Positions 54,481 through 63,587 of a stretch of DNA of 64,000 bases are shown here, piece after piece; position 1 is the first letter of the stretch, and the number at the start of each line of letters is the position of its first letter. A program made the translations under genes and the position numbers. Under the pieces are notes generated by a model. The model saw only the letters and a list, made by a program, of their open reading frames with translations, did no database searches and was not told the DNA's origin. This stretch comes from Bacteroidota bacterium (lineage in GTDB: Bacteria > Bacteroidota > Bacteroidia > Bacteroidales > Tannerellaceae), in contig JAEYVY010000006.1 in NCBI GenBank assembly GCA_023429375.1, forward strand, positions 1 through 64,000. Reading direction: 5' to 3'.

Positions 54481-55407
54481 TTATACCACTTTCTGATTTA
54501 CCTTCAGCGCCAGCATTCCTTTGGGCACAGATTTCTTTATCGAGTCGATCAGGATTTTTCCAATAGAATGCCTGATAAAGTCTTTACGTGTGATAAAAAC
54601 AATTTCGCGGGTTGGCTTAGGAATAGCAAATGGACGAACCAGCTTTTTCTGTTCATCACTTAATTGATGAACTGCCAACTCCGGAATAAATGTTATGCCA
54701 TTTCCGCTTTCTACCATACGCATAAAGGTTTCCATGCTTCCCAAACGATAGGCTGCCTGATGAATCTTAACCTTTTCCATCTGACAGAAGCGCATCAACT
54801 GATCTCTGAAGCAATGGCCTTCATCTAAAAGCCATAACCTTTCGCCGTTGATATCTGAAGTACGAATCAGTTCGTTTTTGAATACAGACTCGTTGGGCGA
54901 TACATAGGCAAAAAACTCTTCATAAAATAAAGTCTCACCTTGTAATTGCTGCTCTAAAGGATAGGATGCAATGATAGCAGCATCTATGTCCCCATTTAAA
55001 AGCGCATTTATGGTTGGAGCCGTTTGTAATTCTTGAACTCGGATATCTAAATCTGCATGTTCTTCACCTAATTGATGGAAGAAACGTGGCAATAGATAGG
55101 GCGCAATCGTAGGGAGAACAGACAACCTGAATGTTCCTTTCAACGATTGTTCTTCTTCGTTCACTATATCTTTGATCAATGCTGTTTGCTGCAATACGAT
55201 ACGTGCTTGATCGATGACTTTTCTGCCGGAAGGAGTAGGTCGTACGGGTTGCGTATTTCTGTCGAAAAGCTTAATTCCTAACTCTTCCTCAAGTTTTTGT
55301 ATCATCATACTCAATGTAGGTTGAGTCACTCTACAATGTTCGGCTGCTTTTGCAAAATGCCGGAACTGATCTACTGCTAAAATATACTCCAACTGTTGAA
55401 TATTCAT
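54481..55407 (-). CDS. oxyR: LysR family peroxide sensor OxyR
   Basis: The 308-residue regulator has a LysR helix-turn-helix at the N terminus (MNIQQLEYILAVDQFRHFAKA, TQPTLSMMIQKLEEELG) and the OxyR sensing loop DEGHCFRDQLMRFC. Its two cysteines fall at residues 199 and 208, the same numbering as the redox pair of E. coli OxyR. It should switch on catalase, Dps and alkyl hydroperoxide reductase genes under peroxide stress. No target gene lies next to it in the window. It is divergent from the DPM-like gene. Confidence 0.93.
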   Translation of the reverse strand: MNIQQLEYILAVDQFRHFAKAAEHCRVTQPTLSMMIQKLEEELGIKLFDRNTQPVRPTPSGRKVIDQARIVLQQTALIKDIVNEEEQSLKGTFRLSVLPTIAPYLLPRFFHQLGEEHADLDIRVQELQTAPTINALLNGDIDAAIIASYPLEQQLQGETLFYEEFFAYVSPNESVFKNELIRTSDINGERLWLLDEGHCFRDQLMRFCQMEKVKIHQAAYRLGSMETFMRMVESGNGITFIPELAVHQLSDEQKKLVRPFAIPKPTREIVFITRKDFIRHSIGKILIDSIKKSVPKGMLALKVNQKVV

Positions 55408-55479
55408 GGCTCGATTTTAATCTGTCGTTTTATGAGTCTAACTTCAAAGTAATTTGATAAAAACAACACGTTATCTGGG

Positions 55480-55487
55480 CAAAGATA
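55480..55487 (-). promoter_or_regulatory. -7 box of oxyR
   Basis: The minus strand reads TATCTTTG, an exact TAnnTTTG match, 73 bp before the oxyR start. Confidence 0.5.
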
Positions 55488-55546
55488 TGAAAATTCTATT
55501 AATCTATATTGAGCTATAAAAACATCTGTACTACAAATATTTTTTG

Positions 55547-55554
55547 TACTTTTG
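55547..55554 (+). promoter_or_regulatory. -7 box of DPM-like/dihydroorotase genes
   Basis: TACTTTTG matches TAnnTTTG exactly and is 35 bp before the start at 55590. Confidence 0.5.
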
Positions 55555-55589
55555 GTTTTGATTGAAGTTTCATCATTAATCGAAGATTT

Positions 55590-56330
55590 ATGTCAGATAG
55601 TATTGTGATTATTCCCACATATAACGAGAAGGAAAATGTGGAAAACATTATTAGAGCGGTATTCGGGCTTGAAAAGAAGTTTAATGTCCTGATTATCGAT
55701 GATGGCTCTCCTGATGGCACAGCCGATATTGTAAAATCATTGCAAACAGAATTCCCTGATCGTTTATTCTTGGTTCAACGCGAAGGTAAGTTGGGACTTG
55801 GAACAGCATATATATGTGGTTTCAAATGGGCTTTAGAACAAGGATATGACTATATCTTTGAGATGGATGCCGACTTCAGTCATAACCCAAACGATCTTCC
55901 TAAGCTTTATGCTGCTTGTGCTGAACAAGGAGGTGATGTAGCTGTTGGCTCCCGTTATTGCAATGGGGTTAATGTAGTCAACTGGCCGTTAGGACGCGTG
56001 CTGATGTCATATTTTGCCTCTACTTATGTTCGTTTCGTTACAGGAATGGATGTGCGTGATACAACTGCCGGATTTAAGTGCTATCGTCGCGAAGTACTTG
56101 AAACGATAGATCTGGACCGCATCCATTTCAAAGGATATGCATTTCAAATAGAAATGAAGTTCACGGCCTACAAGTGCGGATTTAAGATTATCGAAGTGCC
56201 AATCATCTTTATAAACCGTGTGTTAGGTACTTCAAAGATGAATTCATCTATTTTCGGAGAGGCTTTGTTTGGTGTACTTCAATTAAGATGGTGGAGCTTT
56301 TTCCGCAAATACCCTCAGAAAAAACAATAA
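55590..56330 (+). CDS. Polyprenol monophosphomannose synthase-like GT2
   Basis: The 246-residue protein is a GT2 glycosyltransferase of the dolichyl-phosphate-mannose synthase type. Motifs are IIPTYNEKENVENII, IIDDGSPDGTAD, FEMDADFSHNP (metal-binding DxD) and TTAGFKCYRREVLE. It has no C-terminal membrane helices, as in soluble DPM enzymes. It probably transfers mannose or another hexose from a nucleotide sugar to undecaprenyl phosphate for envelope glycans or protein O-glycosylation. The dihydroorotase gene starts nine bases downstream. Confidence 0.9.
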   Translation: MSDSIVIIPTYNEKENVENIIRAVFGLEKKFNVLIIDDGSPDGTADIVKSLQTEFPDRLFLVQREGKLGLGTAYICGFKWALEQGYDYIFEMDADFSHNPNDLPKLYAACAEQGGDVAVGSRYCNGVNVVNWPLGRVLMSYFASTYVRFVTGMDVRDTTAGFKCYRREVLETIDLDRIHFKGYAFQIEMKFTAYKCGFKIIEVPIIFINRVLGTSKMNSSIFGEALFGVLQLRWWSFFRKYPQKKQ

Positions 56331-56339
56331 TTTTTACGT

Positions 56340-57692
56340 ATGAGTAAAATTCTGATAAAGAATGCCCGTATCATTAATGAAGGACATAGCTTTGATGGTT
56401 ATGTATTAATCGATGGTGCATTCATACAAGCTGTCGGAGAGACGGGGGATGGACTTTTGCCTGCACTTGAAAAGGACGCAAAGACTATAGTTGATGCTAA
56501 AGGCAAATGGTTAATGCCCGGAGCAATTGATGATCAGGTGCATTTCCGTGAGCCCGGACTTACGCATAAAGGTGATTTAGCCAGCGAGAGTAAAGCTGCC
56601 GTTGCTGGTGGAGTGACTACCTTTATGGATATGCCGAATACAAAACCCCAAACTACGGCAATTGAAGAGCTCGAATGGAAGCTACAACGTGGATCGGAAG
56701 CGTCAGTGGCAAACTATTCCTTCTTTTTCGGTGGAACTAATGACAATATGGATGAAATCCGGAAATTGGATAAGTCACGCATTCCGGGACTTAAACTGTT
56801 TCTTGGCTCATCTACCGGTAATATGTTGGTTGACAACAAAGAAACGCTTGAGCGTATATTTGGTGAAGCCAATATGCTGATTGCTATCCATGCAGAAAAG
56901 GAAGATGTGATTCGTCGTAACACGACTTATTATACGGAAAAATTCGGTCAGGATTTAGATATAACATTCCATAGCAAGATTCGTGACGAAGAGGCTTGTT
57001 ATGCATCCTCTTCCGAAGCCGTAGAGCTGGCTATCCGTCTGGGTTCCAGATTACATATCTTGCACCTTTCTACCGCTAAGGAATTAGGCTTGTTGAGTAA
57101 TGCAATGCCTTTAAGTCAAAAGAAGATCACAGGGGAAGTTTGTGTGCATCATTTATGGTTCCACGATGAAGATTACGAACGCATGGGGAACCGGATTAAG
57201 TGGAATCCATCAATTAAGACATTACAAGATCGTGAAGCGCTTCGTGAAGCTGTAAATAATAATACGATTGATATCGTAGCCACTGATCATGCGCCCCATC
57301 TTTTATCAGAAAAAGAAGGTAGCTGTCTGAAAGCAGCATCTGGTGGTCCTTTGGTACAACATTCTCTGTTGGCTATGCTTGACTTGGCTGCGGAGGGATG
57401 TTTCTCTTACGAAAAAGTAGTAGAGAAGATGGCGCATATGCCGGCAGACTTATTTGGAATTGATCGGAGAGGGTATATTCGCCCCGGATATTATGCCGAT
57501 TTAGTTTTGGTTAATCCGGCTAAACCGACTTTAGTTACTCCGGAATCACTATTATATAAATGTGGGTGGTCGCCATTCGAAGGATATACTTTTAAGCATG
57601 CCATAAATCGGACTTATGTTAACGGATTCCTTGTTTTTGATGGGGAAAATATAGATGATACAGTCAAAGGAATGGAAGTGCGATATGTTTAA
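56340..57692 (+). CDS. Dihydroorotase
   Basis: The enzyme closes carbamoyl aspartate to dihydroorotate in pyrimidine synthesis. The 450-residue amidohydrolase has the first metal region IDDQVHFREPG (H68, R70), the lysine of GLKLFLGSSTGNM, the later histidines in IAIHAEKEDVI and LHILHLST, and the catalytic aspartate in VATDHAPH. In the usual HxH pair the first histidine is glutamine here (Q66), a change seen in a subgroup of Bacteroidetes proteins. Its placement behind a DPM-like gene is not functionally obvious. Another amidohydrolase activity is possible. Confidence 0.82.
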   Translation: MSKILIKNARIINEGHSFDGYVLIDGAFIQAVGETGDGLLPALEKDAKTIVDAKGKWLMPGAIDDQVHFREPGLTHKGDLASESKAAVAGGVTTFMDMPNTKPQTTAIEELEWKLQRGSEASVANYSFFFGGTNDNMDEIRKLDKSRIPGLKLFLGSSTGNMLVDNKETLERIFGEANMLIAIHAEKEDVIRRNTTYYTEKFGQDLDITFHSKIRDEEACYASSSEAVELAIRLGSRLHILHLSTAKELGLLSNAMPLSQKKITGEVCVHHLWFHDEDYERMGNRIKWNPSIKTLQDREALREAVNNNTIDIVATDHAPHLLSEKEGSCLKAASGGPLVQHSLLAMLDLAAEGCFSYEKVVEKMAHMPADLFGIDRRGYIRPGYYADLVLVNPAKPTLVTPESLLYKCGWSPFEGYTFKHAINRTYVNGFLVFDGENIDDTVKGMEVRYV

Positions 57693-57787
57693 AAGCGTTT
57701 ATTCAAAATTGATATTGTTAAAAAAATATAGAAGCTGCTAATAAATGCCGATAAGTATAAAAATGTGTTTTAAAATATATTTTTTTA

Positions 57788-57915
57788 TTTGCTAGGTCGG
57801 TTTAATTGAAGCATCTTTGTGTCAGATAACCTAAACAATCTTTTTGCCTTAAAGACTAATACCTATTAAGAACCTATAAAGAGGGCCTTTGAGAAAAGGC
57901 CCTCTTTATGATTAT
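57788..57915 (+). ncRNA. Candidate small RNA between dihydroorotase and GDE genes
   Basis: TTTG (57788-57791) and CATCTTTG (57812-57819) have a 20-bp spacer, one base off the promoter consensus. About 60 bases further a perfect 14-bp terminator stem (57877-57890 with 57895-57908) follows. No good coding frame lies between. It may be an independent RNA of about 85-90 bases, or simply the 3' end of the dihydroorotase mRNA. Elsewhere in the 453-base gap 57693-58145 I see only the next promoter. Confidence 0.3.
57877..57915 (+). terminator. Intrinsic terminator
   Basis: TAAAGAGGGCCTTT and AAAGGCCCTCTTTA form a perfect 14-bp stem with loop GAGA, followed by TGATTATT. It ends the dihydroorotase unit or a small RNA. 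Confidence 0.75.
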
Positions 57916-58054
57916 TAGGGGCTCATGTAATTTAATCTGATAAGCTAAGATGTGTTAGAAAACATAATAAAGGAGCCTACTTAAAGTAAAGCGATTGTTT
58001 CTCAAACTTTAGGAAAGTAAAATAAAAATCGAAGCAAATCTATCGTAATGAAGG

Positions 58055-58086
58055 TTTGCTTTTCTGTTTTATAAATGATATATTTG
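58055..58086 (+). promoter_or_regulatory. Promoter of glycogen cluster
   Basis: TTTG (58055-58058) and TATATTTG (58079-58086) are separated by 20 bp, the best full-consensus promoter in the window. It is 59 bp before the debranching enzyme start. Confidence 0.7.
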
Positions 58087-58145
58087 ATACATTGTTAATA
58101 TACAACAAGATTAACGTATGAATTTTATAAATAATCGGAGCCCTT

Positions 58146-60080
58146 ATGAGTTATCTTAAATTTGATAAGACCATCATGATTAATTTGGAAGAGTCTTTGA
58201 CAAGAGAGATTCTTCGAACAAATAGGCTTGGCGCTTATCATTGCACCACTTTCGTGGATTGCAATACCAGAAAATATCACGGCTTATTGGTTATGCCCAT
58301 TCCTGAACTGGGAGAAGATAACCATGTTTTACTCTCATCTTTTGATGAGACAGTAATTCAGCATGGCGCTGAATTTAACTTGGGTATTCATAAGTATTCC
58401 GGTGATAATTTTAGCCCGAAAGGACATAAATATATTAGAGAATTTACATCCGATACGGTGCCACGTACTTTATACCGGGTAGGAGGGGTTATCTTTTCTA
58501 AAGAGAAGGTCTTCTCTATGTATGAAAACAGGATTATGATCAAATATACGTTGGAGGATGCACATTCACCAACGACATTGCGATTCCGTCCATTTTTGGC
58601 CTTTCGTAATGTTAAGGATTTGACAAGTCAGAATGCCTACGTAAACCAAAACTATACTGAGATTCCAAATGGAATAAAGACTCGTATGTATCAGGGGTAT
58701 CCGGAGTTGCACATGCAATTCAGCAAGAAAGCCAAATTTGTTTTCGAACCTTATTGGTATAATGACATAGAGTATCCCAAAGAACAAGAAAGAGGATATC
58801 CGTACAAAGAAGACTTGTATGTACCCGGCTATTTTGAAGTACCTATCAAAAAAGGGGAATCAATTTATTTCAGTGCCGGAGATACGCTAGTTGACACATC
58901 CAAACTGAAGTGTTTATATGAAACGGAAGTAGAGCTTCGTACACCGCGTACAAGTTTTTATAACTGTCTGAAGAATTCAGCTGAGCAATTTTATTACAGA
59001 CCAACCGACAATGATGCTTATTTATTGGCCGGCTATCCTTGGTTTGGTGTGCGTGCCCGCGATTTGTTCATAGCTTTGCCGGGCAGTACACTGTCAATAG
59101 ATGATCCTGTTAGATTTGAAAAGATTATGAATACGGCCATTCCTGCTTTACGCAACTTTATGCAAAAGGAATTGCCAGACAAAGTCATCAAAGAGATTGA
59201 GCATCCGGATATCTTATTATGGGCTACTTGGGCTATGCAGCAATATGCGATTTCAGAAGGTCTGGATAAGGCAGAAGCCTTGTTTGGTGATTTTCTGACT
59301 GAAGCCGTTGAGTATATCATAGGGCAAAGACATCCGGATATGAAATTGATGGATAACGGACTGCTCTATGTCAATGGATTGAACAAAGCTGTTACTTGGA
59401 TGAATTCTACCTATCATGGGAAACCGGTAGTGAAGCGTACGGGCTATATCGTTGAGTTCAATGCCTTGTGGTATAACATGCTATGTTTCTACAAAGAATT
59501 AAATAAAGGGACAGTCAATGAGCGGATTGAGAAATTGATTCTAACTGTTGAACATTCTTTCCCTGAAGTATTTCTCAATGGTTTCAACTATTTGTTTGAT
59601 TCAGTTACAGGATCTGCAGTAGACTGGAGTGTACGTCCGAATATGATCTTTGCGGTAGCCTTGCCATATTCTCCATTAACGAGAATACAAAAACGTGCTG
59701 TTTTGGACTATGTCACCAAAGAATTGTTAACGCCGAAAGGATTACGCTCACTTAGTCCGAAAAGTGAAGGATATATGCCTTATTGCTTCGGACCGCAAGA
59801 TCAAAGAGACTTGGCTTACCATCAGGGCACAGCCTGGCCTTGGCTGCTCGGAGCCTATCTTGAAGCCTATCTCAAGGTGTTTGGCATGAGTGGTGTCTCA
59901 TTTGTGGAAAGAATGCTAATCAGTATGGAAGAAGAAATGTCGCTACATTGCTCGGGTACTATCTCCGAAATGTTTGATGGCAATCCACCGTTTACAAGTC
60001 GCGGCGCCATTTCGTTTGCGATGAATGTGGCTTCTATCCTGAGGGTAGTTGATTTGTTGAAGAAATATAATGATGAATAA
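58146..60080 (+). CDS. Glycogen debranching enzyme (GDE C-terminal/GH133-like)
   Basis: The 644-residue protein has the N-terminal bacterial/archaeal GDE domain (about 15-240, REILRTNRLGAYHCTTFVDCNTRKYHGLLV). The C-terminal amylo-1,6-glucosidase (alpha/alpha-barrel) domain (about 270-640) contains GYPWFGVRARDLFIALPG, the catalytic-region VDWSVRPNMIFAVALP and the conserved YHQGTAWPWLLGAY. It removes alpha-1,6 branches during glycogen breakdown. It is the first of three co-oriented genes (GDE, GT4, GH57), with 12- and 15-base gaps. Confidence 0.92.
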   Translation: MSYLKFDKTIMINLEESLTREILRTNRLGAYHCTTFVDCNTRKYHGLLVMPIPELGEDNHVLLSSFDETVIQHGAEFNLGIHKYSGDNFSPKGHKYIREFTSDTVPRTLYRVGGVIFSKEKVFSMYENRIMIKYTLEDAHSPTTLRFRPFLAFRNVKDLTSQNAYVNQNYTEIPNGIKTRMYQGYPELHMQFSKKAKFVFEPYWYNDIEYPKEQERGYPYKEDLYVPGYFEVPIKKGESIYFSAGDTLVDTSKLKCLYETEVELRTPRTSFYNCLKNSAEQFYYRPTDNDAYLLAGYPWFGVRARDLFIALPGSTLSIDDPVRFEKIMNTAIPALRNFMQKELPDKVIKEIEHPDILLWATWAMQQYAISEGLDKAEALFGDFLTEAVEYIIGQRHPDMKLMDNGLLYVNGLNKAVTWMNSTYHGKPVVKRTGYIVEFNALWYNMLCFYKELNKGTVNERIEKLILTVEHSFPEVFLNGFNYLFDSVTGSAVDWSVRPNMIFAVALPYSPLTRIQKRAVLDYVTKELLTPKGLRSLSPKSEGYMPYCFGPQDQRDLAYHQGTAWPWLLGAYLEAYLKVFGMSGVSFVERMLISMEEEMSLHCSGTISEMFDGNPPFTSRGAISFAMNVASILRVVDLLKKYNDE

Positions 60081-60092
60081 AGGTATACTATT

Positions 60093-61355
60093 ATGAAAGC
60101 ATTAATGTTCGGGTGGGAGTTTCCACCTCATATCTTAGGAGGATTAGGTACGGCCAGCTATGGATTGACCAGAGGAATGGCCATGCAACCGGATATGGAT
60201 ATAACGTTTTGTATACCTAAGCCTTGGGGAGATGAAGACCAGAGTTTTTTGAAGATCGTAGGTGTTGGAAATGTGCCTATCGTATGGCGTGATGTGAATA
60301 TGGATTATGTTCGTGAGCGCTTAGGCAAATTTATGGATCCCCAATTGTATTTTGACTATAGAAACCATATTTATGCAGACTTCTCATACAGGCATGTAAA
60401 TGATTTAGGATGTATAGAATTCTCAGGCCGTTATCCGGATAATCTGCTCGAAGAGATAAACAACTATTCGATAGTAGCCGGTGTGATTGCTCGGGCTGAA
60501 CAGTATGATATTATTCATGCGCATGATTGGTTAACCTATCCGGCCGGTATCCATGCCAAAAATATTTCTGGCAAACCATTGGTTATTCACGTACACGCAA
60601 CGGACTACGATCGTAGCCGCGGAAATGTGAATCCGGATGTTTATAACATAGAAAAAAACGGAATGGATCATGCTGATCATATCATTACCGTGAGCAACCT
60701 GACGCGGATGACAGTAATCGATAAATACCACCAGGATCCGTCTAAAGTCACTACGGTACATAATGCCGTAGAACCGTTGAGTCCCGAGATTTTGGCCATA
60801 CAGGATAAGAAAGGGGTGAATGACAAGATTATTACTTTCTTGGGACGTATTACCATGCAAAAAGGACCGGAGTATTTCGTTGAAGCTGCTGCAAAAGTAC
60901 TGGCCAAAGCGCCTAATGCCCGCTTTGTTATGGCCGGAAATGGTGATATGATGGATAAGATGATTCGTCTTGCTGCCTCGCGTAAGATTTCTGACCGTTT
61001 CCATTTTACCGGATTTATGAAAGGGAAACAAGTATACGAGGTGCTCAAAGCAAGTGATGTCTATGTTATGCCGTCAGTTTCCGAACCTTTCGGTATTTCA
61101 CCCTTGGAAGCCATGCAGTGTGGTGTGCCTACTATTATTTCCAAGCAGTCCGGCTGTGCAGAGATTCTGAACTATGCCGTTAAAGTAGATTATTGGGATA
61201 TTGAAGCTATGGCCGATGCCATGTATTCCATAATTACTTATCCGGCAATGCATGAGTTCCTTAAAGTTGAAGGAAAGAAGGAAGTAGATAATATCAAGTG
61301 GGAATACGCCGGACAAAAGGTTCGTCGCATCTACGAACAGGTAATGAATAAATAA
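60093..61355 (+). CDS. Family 4 glycosyltransferase, glycogen synthase-like
   Basis: The 420-residue GT-B protein starts MKALMFGWEFPPHILGGLG, where the GGLG loop binds the donor nucleotide as in glycogen synthases. It has the C-terminal E-x7-E motif in SEPFGISPLEAMQCGVP. The pair FLGRITMQKGPEYFVEAA marks the second domain. It lies between a debranching enzyme and a GH57 protein, so it probably elongates glucan from UDP- or ADP-glucose. The donor is not predictable, and it could instead make another alpha-glucan. Confidence 0.88.
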   Translation: MKALMFGWEFPPHILGGLGTASYGLTRGMAMQPDMDITFCIPKPWGDEDQSFLKIVGVGNVPIVWRDVNMDYVRERLGKFMDPQLYFDYRNHIYADFSYRHVNDLGCIEFSGRYPDNLLEEINNYSIVAGVIARAEQYDIIHAHDWLTYPAGIHAKNISGKPLVIHVHATDYDRSRGNVNPDVYNIEKNGMDHADHIITVSNLTRMTVIDKYHQDPSKVTTVHNAVEPLSPEILAIQDKKGVNDKIITFLGRITMQKGPEYFVEAAAKVLAKAPNARFVMAGNGDMMDKMIRLAASRKISDRFHFTGFMKGKQVYEVLKASDVYVMPSVSEPFGISPLEAMQCGVPTIISKQSGCAEILNYAVKVDYWDIEAMADAMYSIITYPAMHEFLKVEGKKEVDNIKWEYAGQKVRRIYEQVMNK

Positions 61356-61370
61356 AAAAATAAGATAAGT

Positions 61371-62672
61371 ATGAAAACGATTTGTTTTTATTTTCAGATA
61401 CATCAACCGTTTCGGCTCAAGAGATATCGTTTTTTTGATATAGGAAACGATCATTACTATTATGATGACTTTCAAAATGAAGAAATCATCCGTCGTATAG
61501 CAGAAAAGACTTATCTCCCTGGAAATAGAGCTATTATGGATATGATAAAATCCAGCGGTGGAAAATTCAAAGTAGCCTTCTCCATTTCAGGAACTGCATT
61601 GGAGCAAATGGAAATCTATACTCCGGAAGTGATAGACAGTTTCAAGGAATTGGCGCAAACGGGGAATGTGGAATTTTTGGCTGAAACCTATGCTCATTCC
61701 TTGGCTTCTCTGGGGGATCAAGAAGAATTCAAAGTACAAGTAAAAAGGCATCAAGAAAAGATATATACACTGTTTGGTGTAAAACCTAAAGTGTTTAGAA
61801 ATACAGAATTGATCTATTCGGATGAAATTTCTGAGGTCGTTTACGATATGGGATTCAGAGGTATGCTTACAGAAGGCGCAAAACACGTGTTAGGATGGAA
61901 GAGTCCTAACTACATCTATTCGTCTATCATGCAGCCCCAGTTGAAACTTTTGCTGAAGAATGACCGCTTTAGTGAAGACCTTTCCATGCGATTCAGTAAT
62001 TATAGCTGGAACGAATATCCGTTGACGGCAGATAAGTATATGTCTTGGATTGCATCGACTCCCGAATCTGAACAAATCATCAGCTTATTTATGAATTATG
62101 AAGTATTGGGAACACTCAATGCTGCTGAAAGTGGAATATTCGACTTCTTTAAAGCTCTTCCGAGGTTTGCTGCAGAAAAAGGAATCAGCTTCTCTATGCC
62201 GTCTGAAGTCTTTGCGCTTTTGAAACCTGTAGATACAATTTCTGTGCCTTATCCAATGTCGTGGGTAGATGAAGAAAAAGATTGTAGCTCATGGATGGGT
62301 AATGTATTGCAACAAGAAGCTTTCCGGAAGATTAATGAAATAGGAGAGCGCGTAAGGTTGAGTGATAATAGAAGAATTCTTCAGGATTGGACCTACCTGC
62401 AGAGCAGTGATCATTTTTATTATATGAACACAAAAAGAGGACACGTAGGATTTAGTCCTTACGAAAATGCCTACGATGCATTCAATAACTATATGAATGT
62501 ATTGTCTGATTTTATCGTTCGCGTGAATGCTCTTTTCCCTACCTCAATAGAAAATGAAGAGTTAAACTCGCTGTTGACTACGATTCGTAATCAGGCTATT
62601 GAGATTGAACAATTGCGTAAAGAACTGGTAAGCGTAAAGAAAAAGGCAGAAAAAAGATTGGCTGCCGAGTAA
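61371..62672 (+). CDS. Glycoside hydrolase family 57 protein
   Basis: This 433-residue protein has the GH57 N-terminal barrel: CFYFQIHQPFRL (conserved HQP), VAFSISGTALEQ, and the region with the probable catalytic nucleophile Glu in FRNTELIYSDEI. It ends with a coiled coil (about 395-433, EQLRKELVSVKKKAEKR). GH57 members include amylases, 4-alpha-glucanotransferases and branching enzymes; the compact length suits an alpha-amylase-like enzyme. It ends the glycogen cluster, and a terminator follows. Confidence 0.88.
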   Translation: MKTICFYFQIHQPFRLKRYRFFDIGNDHYYYDDFQNEEIIRRIAEKTYLPGNRAIMDMIKSSGGKFKVAFSISGTALEQMEIYTPEVIDSFKELAQTGNVEFLAETYAHSLASLGDQEEFKVQVKRHQEKIYTLFGVKPKVFRNTELIYSDEISEVVYDMGFRGMLTEGAKHVLGWKSPNYIYSSIMQPQLKLLLKNDRFSEDLSMRFSNYSWNEYPLTADKYMSWIASTPESEQIISLFMNYEVLGTLNAAESGIFDFFKALPRFAAEKGISFSMPSEVFALLKPVDTISVPYPMSWVDEEKDCSSWMGNVLQQEAFRKINEIGERVRLSDNRRILQDWTYLQSSDHFYYMNTKRGHVGFSPYENAYDAFNNYMNVLSDFIVRVNALFPTSIENEELNSLLTTIRNQAIEIEQLRKELVSVKKKAEKRLAAE

Positions 62673-62691
62673 TATATAAAGCGAACTTTTA

Positions 62692-62728
62692 AATAAGGGC
62701 GGACTTAAAGTTTGCCCTTATTATTTTA
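62692..62728 (+). terminator. Terminator of the glycogen cluster
   Basis: AATAAGGGC (62692-62700) and GCCCTTATT (62714-62722) form a 9-bp stem with a 13-base loop, followed by ATTTTATATTT. It is 20 bases after the GH57 stop. Confidence 0.7.
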
Positions 62729-62743
62729 TATTTAGGATTATTG

Positions 62744-62751
62744 TATTTTTG
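62744..62751 (+). promoter_or_regulatory. -7 box of M48 protease gene
   Basis: TATTTTTG matches TAnnTTTG exactly, 27 bp before the start codon. The -33 position is weak. Confidence 0.5.
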
Positions 62752-62778
62752 CAGTATTAATAAAGCGTATGAATAGTT

Positions 62779-63573
62779 ATGAATAAAGGAATTTTACTTT
62801 GGATTTTAGCACTTGTTATGCTATGTAGTTGTGGTAGTGTGCCTTTGACAGGAAGAAGACAAGTCTTATTAGTATCAGACCAGGAGGTGTTATCATCCAG
62901 TCTGACGCAGTATAACGACTACATCAAGACAGCCAAACTATCTACCAATAAGAGCAGAACCGATCAGGTTGTACGAGTAGGAAAGCGAATTGCCGCCGCT
63001 ACGGAAGAATATCTGAGAGCAAATGGAATGGAAGCCGAAATCAAACAATTTGCTTGGGAGTTCAATCTGGTAAATGATGCGCAGATCAATGCCTTCTGTA
63101 TGCCGGGTGGAAAGATTGTTGTGTATGAAGGGTTACTGAACTTGGTAGATTCAGACGATGAACTAGCTGTTGTGGTAGGTCATGAAGTGGCTCATGCCGT
63201 AGCAAAACATTCGAACGAACGAATGAGTCAACAATTGCTTACGCAATACGGTGCGGCTGTATTAGACCAGGCGGTAAGTGGCAGTTCAACTGCAGTGCAA
63301 TCGTTGGCCGGCACTGTTTACGGATTAGGTGCCCAATATGGCGTTATGCTACCATATTCACGCAAACATGAATATGAAGCAGACTATATGGGATTGATTT
63401 TTATGTCCATTGCAGGATATAATCCGGATAAGGCAGTATCATTCTGGACAAAGATGTCAGCAGCCTCAAATGCTAACGTACCTGAAATAATGAGTACCCA
63501 CCCAAGTGATACCAATCGTATTGCCGAAATTCAGAAGTTTTTGCCTGAAGCTAAAAAGTACTTGAAAAAATAA
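62779..63573 (+). CDS. M48 family metallopeptidase lipoprotein
   Basis: The 264-residue protein has a lipoprotein signal with lipobox LCSC. The zinc-protease motif HEVAH lies near residues 135-139, and the third ligand Glu is in KHEYEADYMGL near residue 195. It ends with a histidine-proline motif STHPSDTNRIAEI. This is the layout of BepA/LoiP-type periplasmic M48 proteins that act in outer membrane protein quality control. It is monocistronic, and a repeat-rich gap follows. Confidence 0.9.
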   Translation: MNKGILLWILALVMLCSCGSVPLTGRRQVLLVSDQEVLSSSLTQYNDYIKTAKLSTNKSRTDQVVRVGKRIAAATEEYLRANGMEAEIKQFAWEFNLVNDAQINAFCMPGGKIVVYEGLLNLVDSDDELAVVVGHEVAHAVAKHSNERMSQQLLTQYGAAVLDQAVSGSSTAVQSLAGTVYGLGAQYGVMLPYSRKHEYEADYMGLIFMSIAGYNPDKAVSFWTKMSAASNANVPEIMSTHPSDTNRIAEIQKFLPEAKKYLKK

Positions 63574-63587
63574 GGTTTTAATTTATT

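Noticed and set aside
57745..57795. 16-codon frame beginning MPISIKMCFKIY in the gap after dihydroorotase
   Set aside because: It has no promoter at a suitable distance, no terminator or attenuator linked to it, and AT-rich sequence gives such frames by chance.
60531..61048. Two long minus-strand frames (166 and 123 codons) inside the GT4 gene
   Set aside because: They are antisense to an intact glycosyltransferase and carry no domain features.
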